DNA of 64,000 bases, from contig CAVQRU010000043.1 of assembly GCA_963715285.1 (NCBI GenBank), positions 1 through 64,000 of the forward strand, read 5' to 3'. Made by a program: the position numbers and the translations under genes. The notes beneath the pieces were generated by a model. The model was not told where the DNA came from, searched no databases, and saw only the letters and a program-made list of their open reading frames with translations. Below, piece by piece: positions 41,693-50,269 of this stretch (position 1 is its first letter; every line of letters begins with the position of its first letter). This DNA is from Sva-07 sp963715285. GTDB lineage: Bacteria > Actinomycetota > Acidimicrobiia > Acidimicrobiales > Ilumatobacteraceae.

Positions 41693-42693
41693 GGTGCGAG
41701 CTCCCCAGATGCCACCGACTCCGCGAACCAGCGCGCGAAGTAGGTCAGCACGATGTCGGCACCGGCACGTTTGACGGCGCTCAGGTGTTCGAGCGCGACC
41801 GCGTCGAGATCGATCCAGCCCCGTTCGGCGGCGGCGTGGATCATCGCGTACTCACCGCTGACGTGATACGCGGCGAGAGGAACGTCGATGCGGGCGGCAG
41901 CCGCGGCGATCACATCGAGATACGAGAGCGCAGGCTTGACCATCACGATGTCCGCACCCTCGGCGATGTCGAGATCGATCTCGTGCTGTGCCTCCCGGGC
42001 GTTGTGCCAGTCCTGCTGATACCCCTTGCGGTCGCCTCCACCGACGATCGACACGTCGACGGCGTCGCGGAACGGCCCGTAGAGCGCACTGGCGTACTTC
42101 GCCGCGTACGCCATGATCGCCACGTCGGTGTGGCCGGACCCGTCGAGCGCCTCGCGGATCACGGCGACCTGTCCGTCCATCATCCCACTCGGGGCGACGA
42201 CCTGAGCGCCGGCATCGGCCTGGGCCACCGCCGCGCGGGCGTAGACGTCGAGCGTCGCGTCGTTGTCGACGACGCCGTGTTCGTCGACGATTCCACAGTG
42301 TCCGTGGTCGGTGTACTCGTCGACGCACAGGTCGGCCATGACGACGATGTCGTCGCCGAGGTCGCTGCGGAGATCGGCGAGTGCGAGCTGCACGATGCCG
42401 TCGGGGTCGAACGCCCCGCTGCCGACGGCGTCCTTGTGCTCCGGCACACCGAACAGGATCACGCCCCGGATGCCGAGTTCGGCGAGCAGGGCCACCTCGG
42501 TGCGCAGGGAGTCGCGTGTGTGCTGCACCACGCCCGGCAGCGAGTCGATCGGCTGGGGCACCTCGATGCCCTCGCGGACGAACAGGGGTGCGACCAGGTC
42601 GTCGACGCGAAGATGGTGCTCGGCGACCAACTGGCGCATCGCCGACGATCGTCGCAGGCGGCGCGGGCGTGACGAGGGAAGCGGGGACGGCAC
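41689..42693 (-). CDS. hemB: Delta-aminolevulinic acid dehydratase (porphobilinogen synthase)
   Basis: HemB joins two 5-aminolevulinate molecules to make porphobilinogen. From GTG 42693 the protein has 334 residues with the expected start (RPRRLRRSSAMRQLVAEHHL). The two active-site lysines are in MAYAAKYASALYGPFRDAV and ADIVMVKPALSYLD. The metal region reads ADLCVDEYTDHGHCG: Cys, Asp, Cys rather than three Cys of zinc enzymes, an in-between form. It is divergent from the gene at 42803, and overlaps hemL. Confidence 0.92.
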   Translation of the reverse strand: MPSPLPSSRPRRLRRSSAMRQLVAEHHLRVDDLVAPLFVREGIEVPQPIDSLPGVVQHTRDSLRTEVALLAELGIRGVILFGVPEHKDAVGSGAFDPDGIVQLALADLRSDLGDDIVVMADLCVDEYTDHGHCGIVDEHGVVDNDATLDVYARAAVAQADAGAQVVAPSGMMDGQVAVIREALDGSGHTDVAIMAYAAKYASALYGPFRDAVDVSIVGGGDRKGYQQDWHNAREAQHEIDLDIAEGADIVMVKPALSYLDVIAAAAARIDVPLAAYHVSGEYAMIHAAAERGWIDLDAVALEHLSAVKRAGADIVLTYFARWFAESVASGELAP

Positions 42694-42802
42694 GCTGCGC
42701 AGCCTAACGGTGCCGGCTCCGGCGGTACCCGGCACGGCCGGAGACCGGCGGCGGCGTGGCGGTGCCCGGACGGGTCCACGCCCAACCGGTAGCGTGCTCG
42801 AC

Positions 42803-44017
42803 GTGTCAGTCCAGGCTTGGTTCTCCCACGACGAGGTGGCACTCGCGCCCGGGTCCACACTCACCCTGCCGCTGACGGTGCACAACCTCGGGGAGTCGAC
42901 CGAGTCGTTCACGATCGTTCCCGGCGGTTTGGCCGCCAGCTGGACCAGCGTCTCACGCGGCAACCTCACCCTCTTCGGCGGGTCGCAGGAAGTGGTCGAC
43001 ATCGAGGTCAGCCCGCCGGCGCTCGCGACCACCACGGCCGGTCCGACGGCGATCGTCATCCGGATCATCCCGCTCGGAGACTCCGACGATGCGGTCGTCG
43101 CCGAGACCACGGTGTCGATCGAGCCGTTCGACGACTGCCGGCTCGTCGCGCTGCAGCCGGTGCAGCGGGCCCGCCACCGCGCGACCTACGAGTTCATGGT
43201 CGAGAACCACGGCAACACCGTGGCGAGTTGTCGACTCCACCTCATCGATCCCACCGAACGCATCGATGGTGACTTCGATCCACCAGCGGTGGGCGTCGCA
43301 CCGGGCGCTGCGAGCCTGGTCCGGCTCAAGACACGCGCCAGCCGCGGCGGGTTCCGTCGCACCACCCGCACGATCGACTTCGAGATCGAGGCAGGTCGTC
43401 AGGGATTCCCGCCGGTCACCGAGCCACTCGCCCTCGTCCAGTCACCGACGATCCCGGCCGAAGCGCTCACCAAGGCGGCCGTGGCACTCGTGGTGCTCGC
43501 CGGGATCGTCGCCGCGTGGTTCGGACTCGTCAAGCCCACGATCGAGGACACGGTGGCCGACGAGGTCGCCGCGCGGACCGTTCCCGCCGCGACGGTGCCG
43601 GGGGAGCCCACCGATCCCAGCGCACCGCAGACCACTGCGCCACCGGCCGAGACTCCCGAGACCGTCGGCGAGCCGGCCTTCTTCCGGCTCGAGGTGGCAC
43701 CGGCACTCACACAAGCCGCTTCGGAGTCGATCACGATGCCGGACGGCGCCTACGTGGATCTCACCGACGTCCGCGTCGAGAACCCGTACAACGACCGTGG
43801 GGTCGCGACGCTGCTCGTGAACGATCAGCAGGTCTACCTCTGGTCGTTGGAGAACGTTCGCGGTTCACTGTTCGAACCACGGGTCACGCCGATCCGTCTG
43901 CAGCCCGGCGACAACATCGCGTTCTCCGTGCGCTGTGACGAGATCGGCGACGCCACGCGCTCGACGTGCACCAACGCCGTGAACCTGTCGGGCGAGAGCT
44001 TCCCGATCCAGCCCTGA
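42803..44017 (+). CDS. Membrane protein with N-terminal Ig-like and C-terminal outer domains
   Basis: The 404-residue protein begins with tandem beta-sandwich-like stretches (WFSHDEVALAPGSTLTLPLT, VHNLGESTESFTI; then YEFMVENHGNTVASCRLHLI), similar to domains that resemble CARDB/alpha-galactosidase-linked Ig-like repeats. A membrane segment lies near residues 222-243 (TKAAVALVVLAGIVAAWFGL), followed by a Pro/Thr/Glu-rich linker and a C-terminal domain. The N-terminal part lacks a signal peptide, so it may face the cytoplasm. GTG 42803 is used; GTG 42794 is an alternative. Function unknown. Confidence 0.6.
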   Translation: MSVQAWFSHDEVALAPGSTLTLPLTVHNLGESTESFTIVPGGLAASWTSVSRGNLTLFGGSQEVVDIEVSPPALATTTAGPTAIVIRIIPLGDSDDAVVAETTVSIEPFDDCRLVALQPVQRARHRATYEFMVENHGNTVASCRLHLIDPTERIDGDFDPPAVGVAPGAASLVRLKTRASRGGFRRTTRTIDFEIEAGRQGFPPVTEPLALVQSPTIPAEALTKAAVALVVLAGIVAAWFGLVKPTIEDTVADEVAARTVPAATVPGEPTDPSAPQTTAPPAETPETVGEPAFFRLEVAPALTQAASESITMPDGAYVDLTDVRVENPYNDRGVATLLVNDQQVYLWSLENVRGSLFEPRVTPIRLQPGDNIAFSVRCDEIGDATRSTCTNAVNLSGESFPIQP

Positions 44018-44020
44018 CCC

Positions 44021-44089
44021 GGACGCATCGGTCGGGGGCCGGACCGCGGGCCCCGGACGCAACGGTCAGCGACTGCGGACGCAGCGGTC
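44021..44089. repeat. Three 13-bp direct repeats between convergent genes
   Basis: GGACGCANCGGTC occurs at 44021-44033, 44055-44067 and 44077-44089, with T, A and G at the variable base. The third copy overlaps the stop codon of the beta-propeller gene. The whole intergenic gap (44018-44087) is made up of these units and GC-rich linkers. No hairpin with a T-tract is visible. The role is unknown. Confidence 0.6.
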
Positions 44090-46538
44090 AGAAGCCGGTG
44101 CCGAAGCCGGGCAGGCCGGCGACGACGGCGGGCTGTTCGATGATCTCGACCGTCGTGGACGCGACCGTGCCGTCGGCGGCCTGCGCGATCACGGTGCGAG
44201 GACCACCGCGTTCGTCGGGCGACACCGGAACGGTCAGCCAGAAGGTTCCGTCACCGGCAGTGGTGAACTGTTGCGCGCCGGCGGAATCGTCACCGAACAG
44301 GATCGAGAAGGCCGTGTCGGGCGGGAACCCGCGACCCGCAGCGAGCACCTCGCGACCGGCCTCGACCTCATCGGCGCCCAGCAGGAACTCGGGGGCATAG
44401 CGACCGTCGCCGGCGGCGACCATGCTCGTGTACTGACCAGTCGGCGTGGACACCTGGACGAGCGCGGTTCGCCGGCCGGAACCCGTGGGCGTGAACGTGA
44501 CGCCCACCCCGCAGGTGGCGCGCGGGTTGAGCGGCCGGTTGACACAGCTGTCGCTGGTGATCGTGAAGTCGCCGGCGTGGGCACCGGTCACCTCGATCGC
44601 CGACACCGACGTCGGCACCAGCGAGATGTTCTGGACATCGAACAAGAACTCGGCACTCGGCGTACCGACGACCGTGGCACCGAGATCGGCGCCGGCCGGA
44701 TCGGTCCGCAACGTCGGTTCGCCGCCGGCGCCACGAACGGTCGTGCTGACACGGACGGCCTGGAACCCTTCCTCGGCGACGGTCAGCGCCGCCGACACCG
44801 GAACCGGCGCGTTCGGGGTGAACGTGATCCTCACGGTGCAGTCGGCGCCCGGCGGCACGGGTGCCCCGAGGGAGCAGGTGCTGGCCTCCTGGTTGATCGC
44901 GAAGCGACGGTCGGACACGCTGACCAGCGAGGGCGTGAACGTCGTCGGACCGTTGTTGATCACCGCGACGTACCACTCGTCGCTGGTGAAGCCGACGAGC
45001 GTGGTGCCGAGGTCGGCCTCCGCCAGCGACAACGTCGGCTCGGTCGTGACAGCCACCACCTGGCGGCCGGTTGCACCCGCCTCGACCAGCTGCGGACCGG
45101 CCAACGTGTCGAAGACCGTCGTGCGGCCGGTGTCGCTCAGCTGCGGCCGCGAATGGGCGGCGACGGCAGGTCGGACACCATCTGACGTCATCGCCACGCG
45201 CCGCAAGGTGCCGAGGCGGGCGTCGGCCACCAGGAGGTCGCCGTCGGAGGACTCGCCGCCGCCGGATGCCTCGACCAGCTGCAGGTTGGAGGCTTTGGTG
45301 ACGAACGCGACCAGCTGACCATCGGCGCTGAGGGCGGGCTGCGACGACGGTGCCGTGCCGGCCACGACGGGATCGGTGCCGGGTTCGCTGCTCACCATCG
45401 AGACGCTGGTGCGGCTCACCTCGTCGTAGAGGCCGTTGGCGTCGACGTCGCGATCGATTCGATAGACCTGCGTGGGGCACCCCTCGGCGCACGGTGGAAA
45501 GACCGCCGGCACGATGCCGACGTCGGCGCTCGTGAACGCGACGACGCGGCCGTCACGTGACAGCACCGGGTCGGACGCGCCGACGACCGTCGGCTGACCG
45601 TCGACGCGCAGCGACACCAGGCGCACCGCGAGGAACGGGTCGGCCTCGTCACGATCCCAGACGAAGATCTGACCGGTGGCAGGACCACCCGGTTCCTGAC
45701 CCACGCCCCATCCCGGCACCGCGTCGAGCGAGGCGGCATCGGAGCGGTAGGCGACGAAACGACCGTCGCCCGAGATCGCCGGCTGGTCGAGACCGCGGTG
45801 GACGAACTGGGTGTCCGGCGTCGACAGCGGCATGCCGGCCACGGGAATCGAGCGGTCGGGATCGGACAGGGGACGCCCGAGGTCGACGAGGCTGATCGAC
45901 GTGACGCCCTCGGACTCGATCAACTGCGTCGCCGGGTGGGTGTAGGCGATGAGGGTGCCGCTGCGCGACACGGCAGGAACATCGTCGGTGCTGACGTCGT
46001 CGCGGGCCAGTGTGGATCCGTCGGTCCGGGTCGAGACCAGTTCCCAGCCGCCGGGCGTGCCACCGCAGTGTTCCAGCCGGAGGCGGTACACATCCCATCG
46101 GTCACCGGTGTCGTCGTCACGGAACACGTCGAGCGCGAGCTCGGTGACCACGACGAGGTTGCAGCCGTCACCGGACACGACCGGGTGGATCGAGTTGCCC
46201 GCGCGCAGGCCCTCGGGAACGACCGTCATCTCCTCGGTCGTCCCGGACTCCCGGTCGGTGAGGTACACGGTGGTCGTGCGGGGATCGTCGTCGGTCGCCG
46301 GCGCGCCCTGCGACGCCACGAACCGGCCGTCGCCTGACACCGAGGCGTGGGATCCGGCGCCGCTGCCGACGGTGGCAGCGGTGGCCTCGGTCGCACCCGG
46401 GGCCGTCTGCTCGAGCACCACGACGGGGCGGGCCGACACACTGACCGCGCTGGTGCCGAGGATGATCCCCGCGCACAGCAGGCCCGAGGCCGCGACGAGT
46501 CGCCGTCGTCCGCTCCGTTCGACCACCTTGCTCCTCAC
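44088..46538 (-). CDS. Secreted beta-propeller protein with Ig-like (ASH/HYDIN-type) domains
   Basis: The 816-residue protein has an N-terminal signal or anchor (RRRLVAASGLLCAGIILGTS). The first 500 residues contain repeated blades of the type SGDGRFVAYRSDA, LSRDGRVVAFTSADV and LSADGQLVAFVTKAS, like TolB/PD40 propellers. Two Ig-like domains follow, the second with FLFDVQNISLVPTSVSAIEV and CGVGVTFTPTGSGRR, resembling the choice-of-anchor/ASH group. It overlaps the hemD stop by 4 bp, so it is probably translated with the haem genes. Why a secreted propeller sits there is not obvious. Confidence 0.75.
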   Translation of the reverse strand: MRSKVVERSGRRRLVAASGLLCAGIILGTSAVSVSARPVVVLEQTAPGATEATAATVGSGAGSHASVSGDGRFVASQGAPATDDDPRTTTVYLTDRESGTTEEMTVVPEGLRAGNSIHPVVSGDGCNLVVVTELALDVFRDDDTGDRWDVYRLRLEHCGGTPGGWELVSTRTDGSTLARDDVSTDDVPAVSRSGTLIAYTHPATQLIESEGVTSISLVDLGRPLSDPDRSIPVAGMPLSTPDTQFVHRGLDQPAISGDGRFVAYRSDAASLDAVPGWGVGQEPGGPATGQIFVWDRDEADPFLAVRLVSLRVDGQPTVVGASDPVLSRDGRVVAFTSADVGIVPAVFPPCAEGCPTQVYRIDRDVDANGLYDEVSRTSVSMVSSEPGTDPVVAGTAPSSQPALSADGQLVAFVTKASNLQLVEASGGGESSDGDLLVADARLGTLRRVAMTSDGVRPAVAAHSRPQLSDTGRTTVFDTLAGPQLVEAGATGRQVVAVTTEPTLSLAEADLGTTLVGFTSDEWYVAVINNGPTTFTPSLVSVSDRRFAINQEASTCSLGAPVPPGADCTVRITFTPNAPVPVSAALTVAEEGFQAVRVSTTVRGAGGEPTLRTDPAGADLGATVVGTPSAEFLFDVQNISLVPTSVSAIEVTGAHAGDFTITSDSCVNRPLNPRATCGVGVTFTPTGSGRRTALVQVSTPTGQYTSMVAAGDGRYAPEFLLGADEVEAGREVLAAGRGFPPDTAFSILFGDDSAGAQQFTTAGDGTFWLTVPVSPDERGGPRTVIAQAADGTVASTTVEIIEQPAVVAGLPGFGTGF

Positions 46539-47320
46539 TTCGTCGTATCGATCTGCGTTGATTCTTCCATGCCGATGCCATCGACGCTGCCCGGGCCCTG
46601 ACGGGAGAGAATCCGTTCGAGTTCGGTCACGAGTCCACCAAGTGAATGATCGGTCGCCGTACCCGTGACCTTGAGCCCCAATGTATCGGCCAACGACGCG
46701 GTCGTCGGCCCGATGGCGACCACGATCGGTGGCGCCGACACACCCAGCGTGTCGAACCAGGCCTGCGCGGCCGAACCGCTGGCGAGCAGAAGTGCGTCCG
46801 CTCCCTCGATCGCGGCGGGGTCCGGCGCCACCAGTCGGGTGCGGTAGGCGACGACGGCGGTGACTCGGTGGCCTGCTGCGCTCAGGCGATCGACGAGTTC
46901 GGAGTCGGCGCGGTCGGCCTGTGCGACCAGGATCTCCTGGGGAGTGGGCCCCACACGTCGCACGAGTTCGGTCGCCAGCGACGCGGCGCGCTGAACGGAC
47001 GGGACGAGATCGACCGCCCGACCGGCCCCCGCCTCCAGCACGCGCGCCGTGGCGTCACCGACCGCGGCGAGACGGACGGTCGGTGACGCCGCTGCGGCGG
47101 CGGCGACACGTTCGGCGCCGGCAGCAGACGTGACGACGATCCAGTCGAAGTCGTCGAGCCGTTCGAGTTCCCGCTGCAGCGCAGCAGCTCCGTCAGCAGG
47201 TTCGATCACCTCGATCAGCGGCACGTGCACCACCGTGGCGCCGCGCGCCTCGAGCAGCACTGCGAGCTCGCCCGGTCGCTCACGAGTGACGAGGACACGA
47301 CACCCGGCGAGCGGCTTCAT
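46535..47320 (-). CDS. hemD: Uroporphyrinogen-III synthase
   Basis: HemD closes hydroxymethylbilane to uroporphyrinogen III. The 261-residue protein starts CRVLVTRERPGELAVLLEAR, followed by FDWIVVTSAAGAERV, then LAAVGDATARVLEAG, and late VVAIGPTTASLADTLGLKV, all typical of the family. It is a separate single-function gene, not fused to a methyltransferase. It overlaps hemC at its start and the propeller gene at its end by 4 bp each. Confidence 0.9.
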   Translation of the reverse strand: MKPLAGCRVLVTRERPGELAVLLEARGATVVHVPLIEVIEPADGAAALQRELERLDDFDWIVVTSAAGAERVAAAAAASPTVRLAAVGDATARVLEAGAGRAVDLVPSVQRAASLATELVRRVGPTPQEILVAQADRADSELVDRLSAAGHRVTAVVAYRTRLVAPDPAAIEGADALLLASGSAAQAWFDTLGVSAPPIVVAIGPTTASLADTLGLKVTGTATDHSLGGLVTELERILSRQGPGSVDGIGMEESTQIDTTK

Positions 47321-48186
47321 CGACGCAGCGACTCCTGCGCGCCGAGGGCGGCGCGACGGGCGCGATCGAGGTCACCGTCGTCGCCCTGGAGGGCGACGGT
47401 CGCCACGATCGACTGTCCGATGGCCGTGTCGGCGAGAAAGACCGTCAGGACACCGTCGCGCACGTGCCCGCCGACCGGCAGCGAACAGCCGGACCCGAGC
47501 TCGGCCAGGAAGGCCCGCTCGATCTCCACGTCGCGACGTGTCGCGGCGTGATCGATGGCAGACAGCACGCTGCGAGTCGCCTCGTCGTCGCTGCGGCACT
47601 CGACGGCGACACAGCCCTGCCCGACGGCGGGCACGAACGAGTCGACGTCGAGGCGTTCGGCGATGCGGTCGGTCATCTGCAGGATGTCGAGCGCGGCCAC
47701 CGCCATGACGATCGCGCCCTCGTCGGGGATCTTCGACAGTCGGGTGTCGATGTTGCCGCGCAACTCCGTGAAGTGCAGGTCGGGACGAACGCGCTGCAGC
47801 TGGGCGCGCCGACGCACGGATCCCGTCGCCACCGTGGCGCCCGGGGCGAGTTCGTCCAGTCGCGAACCGACGAGCGCATCCGCCGGGTCGCGTCGCTCGC
47901 AGAACGCCGCGATCGTCAGGCCGTCGGTGGTCGCCGACGGGAGATCCTTCGCAGAGTGGGCAGCGAGGTCAGCGCGTCCGTCGAGTACAGCGAGCTGCAC
48001 CTCCTTGACGAACACACCCTGCCCGCCGATGGTGTGCAGTGGCACGTCGGAGCGAAGGTCACCCGTCGTCTCGACGGCGACCAGCTCCACCGGGTGTCCG
48101 GTGGTGGCGGTGATCTGATCGGCGACGACGGTCGCCTGCGCCAGGGCCTGGCGCGAGCCACGGGTGGCGAGACGCAACGAACTCAC
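47317..48186 (-). CDS. hemC: Porphobilinogen deaminase (hydroxymethylbilane synthase)
   Basis: HemC links four porphobilinogen units to a linear tetrapyrrole. The 289-residue protein has LATRGSRQALAQATVVADQI, substrate-binding VQLAVLDGRADLAAHSAKDL and SVRRRAQLQRVRPDLHFTEL. The dipyrromethane cofactor attaches to Cys in AELGSGCSLPVGGHV. It overlaps hemA by 4 bp. The C-terminal domain is slightly compact, as in other actinobacterial versions. Confidence 0.94.
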   Translation of the reverse strand: MSSLRLATRGSRQALAQATVVADQITATTGHPVELVAVETTGDLRSDVPLHTIGGQGVFVKEVQLAVLDGRADLAAHSAKDLPSATTDGLTIAAFCERRDPADALVGSRLDELAPGATVATGSVRRRAQLQRVRPDLHFTELRGNIDTRLSKIPDEGAIVMAVAALDILQMTDRIAERLDVDSFVPAVGQGCVAVECRSDDEATRSVLSAIDHAATRRDVEIERAFLAELGSGCSLPVGGHVRDGVLTVFLADTAIGQSIVATVALQGDDGDLDRARRAALGAQESLRR

Positions 48187-49442
48187 CCGAGGTCGAACAG
48201 GTCGCGCACGGCCGCAGCGTTGCGTTCACCCTGCGGCGTTCCGGCCTGCGCCTTCAGGCGGACCGACGGCTCGTGGAGCATCTTCGCCACGATCGCCCGT
48301 GTGAGTGCCTCGACGGACTCGCGCTGACCTTCGGTCAGGTCGGCGAGACGGGAGGAGAATCGCTGGATCTCACCGGCTCGGACCCGGTCGGCCGCCTCGC
48401 GCATCGACGCGACGAGCGGAGCGGCCTGACGCGCGGTGGACTCGACGAGGAAGTTCTCGACCTCCTCACCGACGATCGCGCGGACACGCTCGGCTTCGGC
48501 GGCACGATGGGAGAGTCCTCGGTCGGCCCAGTCGCGCAGGTCGTCGAGGTTCGACAAGGTGACCGCCGGCAGATCGGCGACACCGACGTCGACGTTGCGA
48601 GGTACACCGATGTCGACGATGTGGAGTGGTCGGGTGGACGAACCGCGGGCGGTGCCGACGAGCTCCGCGTCGACCACCGCGTGCTCGGCACCGGTGCCGG
48701 CAACGATGACATCGGAGGCAACGATCGCTTCGGTCAGCCGGTCGAATCCGACCGCGACACCGTTGACGCGCTCGGCGAGCGATGCGCCTCGGTCGGGCGT
48801 GCGGTTGGCGACGAGGATGTCGGCGCCACCAGCGCGGTGCAGGGCCACGGCAACGCCCTCACCCATCGAGCCGGCGCCGATCACCAGCACCCGCTTGCCG
48901 GTGAGATCGCCGATCATGTCGCTGATCATCTCGACGGCGGCGTGGCTGATCGACGCCGTCCCGCGGGCGATGCCGGTTTCGCTGCGCGCCCGCTTGCCCG
49001 TGGCGATCGCCGAACGGAACAGCTGGTTGAGCGTCGACCGGGCCGCTCCCTCGCGTTGGGCAGTCTCCCACGCCGACCGGACCTGCCCCAGGATCTCGCT
49101 CTCACCGAGCACCGCCGAATCGAGCCCGGCCGCGACCTCGAAGAGGTGCGTCACGGCGGAGCTGTCGTGCTGGCTGTACAGGTGCGGCGTCAGTTCCTCG
49201 ATGCTGAGGTCACCCAGTTCGCACAGCAGATCACGGACGTCGCCGTAGGCGCCGTGGAACAACTCGGCGACCACGTACACCTCGGTGCGATTGCAGGTGG
49301 AGAGGACCACGGCCTCGCGCACGTTGTCGCGCTGGGCGAGGCCGGCGACGGCCTTGCCGACGTGCTCGGGAGCGATCGTGACGCGCTCGAGCAAGGGCAG
49401 CGCACCACTGCGGTGGTTGACCCCGACGACGAGAATCGACAT
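48183..49442 (-). CDS. hemA: Glutamyl-tRNA reductase
   Basis: HemA reduces glutamyl-tRNA to glutamate-1-semialdehyde with NADPH, the first step of C5 haem synthesis. The 419-residue protein has the catalytic Cys in VVLSTCNRTEVYVV, the domain AAGLDSAVLGESEILGQVRS, the NADPH-binding VLVIGAGSMGEGVAVALHRA and a C-terminal dimerisation helix. It lies 12 bp after rex, in the order known from Streptomyces (rex-hemA-hemC-hemD). Control by the NADH/NAD sensor Rex is likely. Confidence 0.95.
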   Translation of the reverse strand: MSILVVGVNHRSGALPLLERVTIAPEHVGKAVAGLAQRDNVREAVVLSTCNRTEVYVVAELFHGAYGDVRDLLCELGDLSIEELTPHLYSQHDSSAVTHLFEVAAGLDSAVLGESEILGQVRSAWETAQREGAARSTLNQLFRSAIATGKRARSETGIARGTASISHAAVEMISDMIGDLTGKRVLVIGAGSMGEGVAVALHRAGGADILVANRTPDRGASLAERVNGVAVGFDRLTEAIVASDVIVAGTGAEHAVVDAELVGTARGSSTRPLHIVDIGVPRNVDVGVADLPAVTLSNLDDLRDWADRGLSHRAAEAERVRAIVGEEVENFLVESTARQAAPLVASMREAADRVRAGEIQRFSSRLADLTEGQRESVEALTRAIVAKMLHEPSVRLKAQAGTPQGERNAAAVRDLFDLG

Positions 49443-49454
49443 GCGGCGCCAACC

Positions 49455-50159
49455 CTAGGCGCTCGCGCCGCGTTGACGCTCGCCGGGCACGGCGCGCAGC
49501 CCGGTGGCGGGCGGCGTCGAGGCGCGCCGCTGCTCGTAGTAGCTCAGGATCTGCAACTCGACGGCCAGGTCGACCTTGCGGACGCTGATCCCGGCGGGCA
49601 CGCTGATCACGGTCGGGGCGAAGTTGAGCAGGCTGGTGACGCCGGCACCGACGAGGGCGTCGGCGGCGTGCTGGGCAGCGGAGCCGGGCGTGGCGATCAC
49701 ACCGATGGAGATCCCGCGCGACTGCACGACCTGCACGAGTTCGTCGAGGTGGCGGACGCGAACGCCGCCCACCAGCGAGCCGACCTTGCTCGGGTCGACG
49801 TCGACGATGCCGCCGACGGGGAACCCGCGGTCGCCGAACCCGTTGTAGCCGGCGAGCGCCTGACCGAGGTTGCCGGCGCCGACGATCACGACGGGCCAAT
49901 CATGGGTGAGGCCCAACTCCCGTCGGATCTGGTAGACGAGGAACTCGACGTCGTAGCCGACGCCACGGGTGCCGTAGCTGCCGAGATAGCTCAGGTCCTT
50001 GCGGACCTTCGCCGCGTTGAGCCCGGCGAACTCGGCGAGTTCGTCGGAGGACATGCTGGTGATGCCTGCATCGAAGCGTTCCGAGAGGATGCGCAGATAG
50101 ACGGGCAGCCGGGCCACGGTGGCCTCGGGGATGCGTCGTCGTGTGCGTTGGCCGGACAT
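49455..50159 (-). CDS. rex: Redox-sensing transcriptional repressor Rex
   Basis: Rex binds DNA when NAD+ is high and lets go when NADH rises. The 234-residue protein has the N-terminal winged HTH (IPEATVARLPVYLRILSERF, SDELAEFAGLNAAKVRKDLS) and the Rossmann domain with VVIVGAGNLGQALAGYNGFG and the GIIVDVDPSKVG-like region (GGIVDVDPSKVGSLVGGVRV). A putative operator lies 23 bp upstream of its start. It heads the hem operon, so it should repress itself and haem synthesis genes. Confidence 0.93.
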   Translation of the reverse strand: MSGQRTRRRIPEATVARLPVYLRILSERFDAGITSMSSDELAEFAGLNAAKVRKDLSYLGSYGTRGVGYDVEFLVYQIRRELGLTHDWPVVIVGAGNLGQALAGYNGFGDRGFPVGGIVDVDPSKVGSLVGGVRVRHLDELVQVVQSRGISIGVIATPGSAAQHAADALVGAGVTSLLNFAPTVISVPAGISVRKVDLAVELQILSYYEQRRASTPPATGLRAVPGERQRGASA

Positions 50160-50181
50160 GAAGACATCACGTTAGAGCGCT

Positions 50182-50197
50182 CGTGCACACTTTCACA
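50182..50197. promoter_or_regulatory. Putative Rex operator upstream of rex-hemACD
   Basis: CGTGCACACTTTCACA matches 11 of the 13 fixed positions of the known actinobacterial Rex site TGTGAACNNNTTCACA. The mismatches are at the first position and at position 5. It is in the 5' region of the rex gene (start codon at 50159). Binding is inferred from the match and from the known autoregulation of rex-hem operons in Streptomyces. Confidence 0.65.
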
Positions 50198-50253
50198 AAG
50201 CTGGTCTCGGAGGAACCGGACGAGACGTCGGTCACCCGAACGGGCGACACCGG

Positions 50254-50267
50254 CCCCGCTGGCGGGG
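50254..50267 (-). terminator. Possible GC hairpin after the acyl-CoA synthetase gene
   Basis: CCCCGC and GCGGGG pair as a 6-bp stem around 2 bases, directly beyond the stop codon (50270-50272, minus strand) of the synthetase gene. There is no U-tract, so it would be a weak or non-canonical terminator. It separates this gene from the rex promoter. Confidence 0.3.
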
Positions 50268-50269
50268 GC

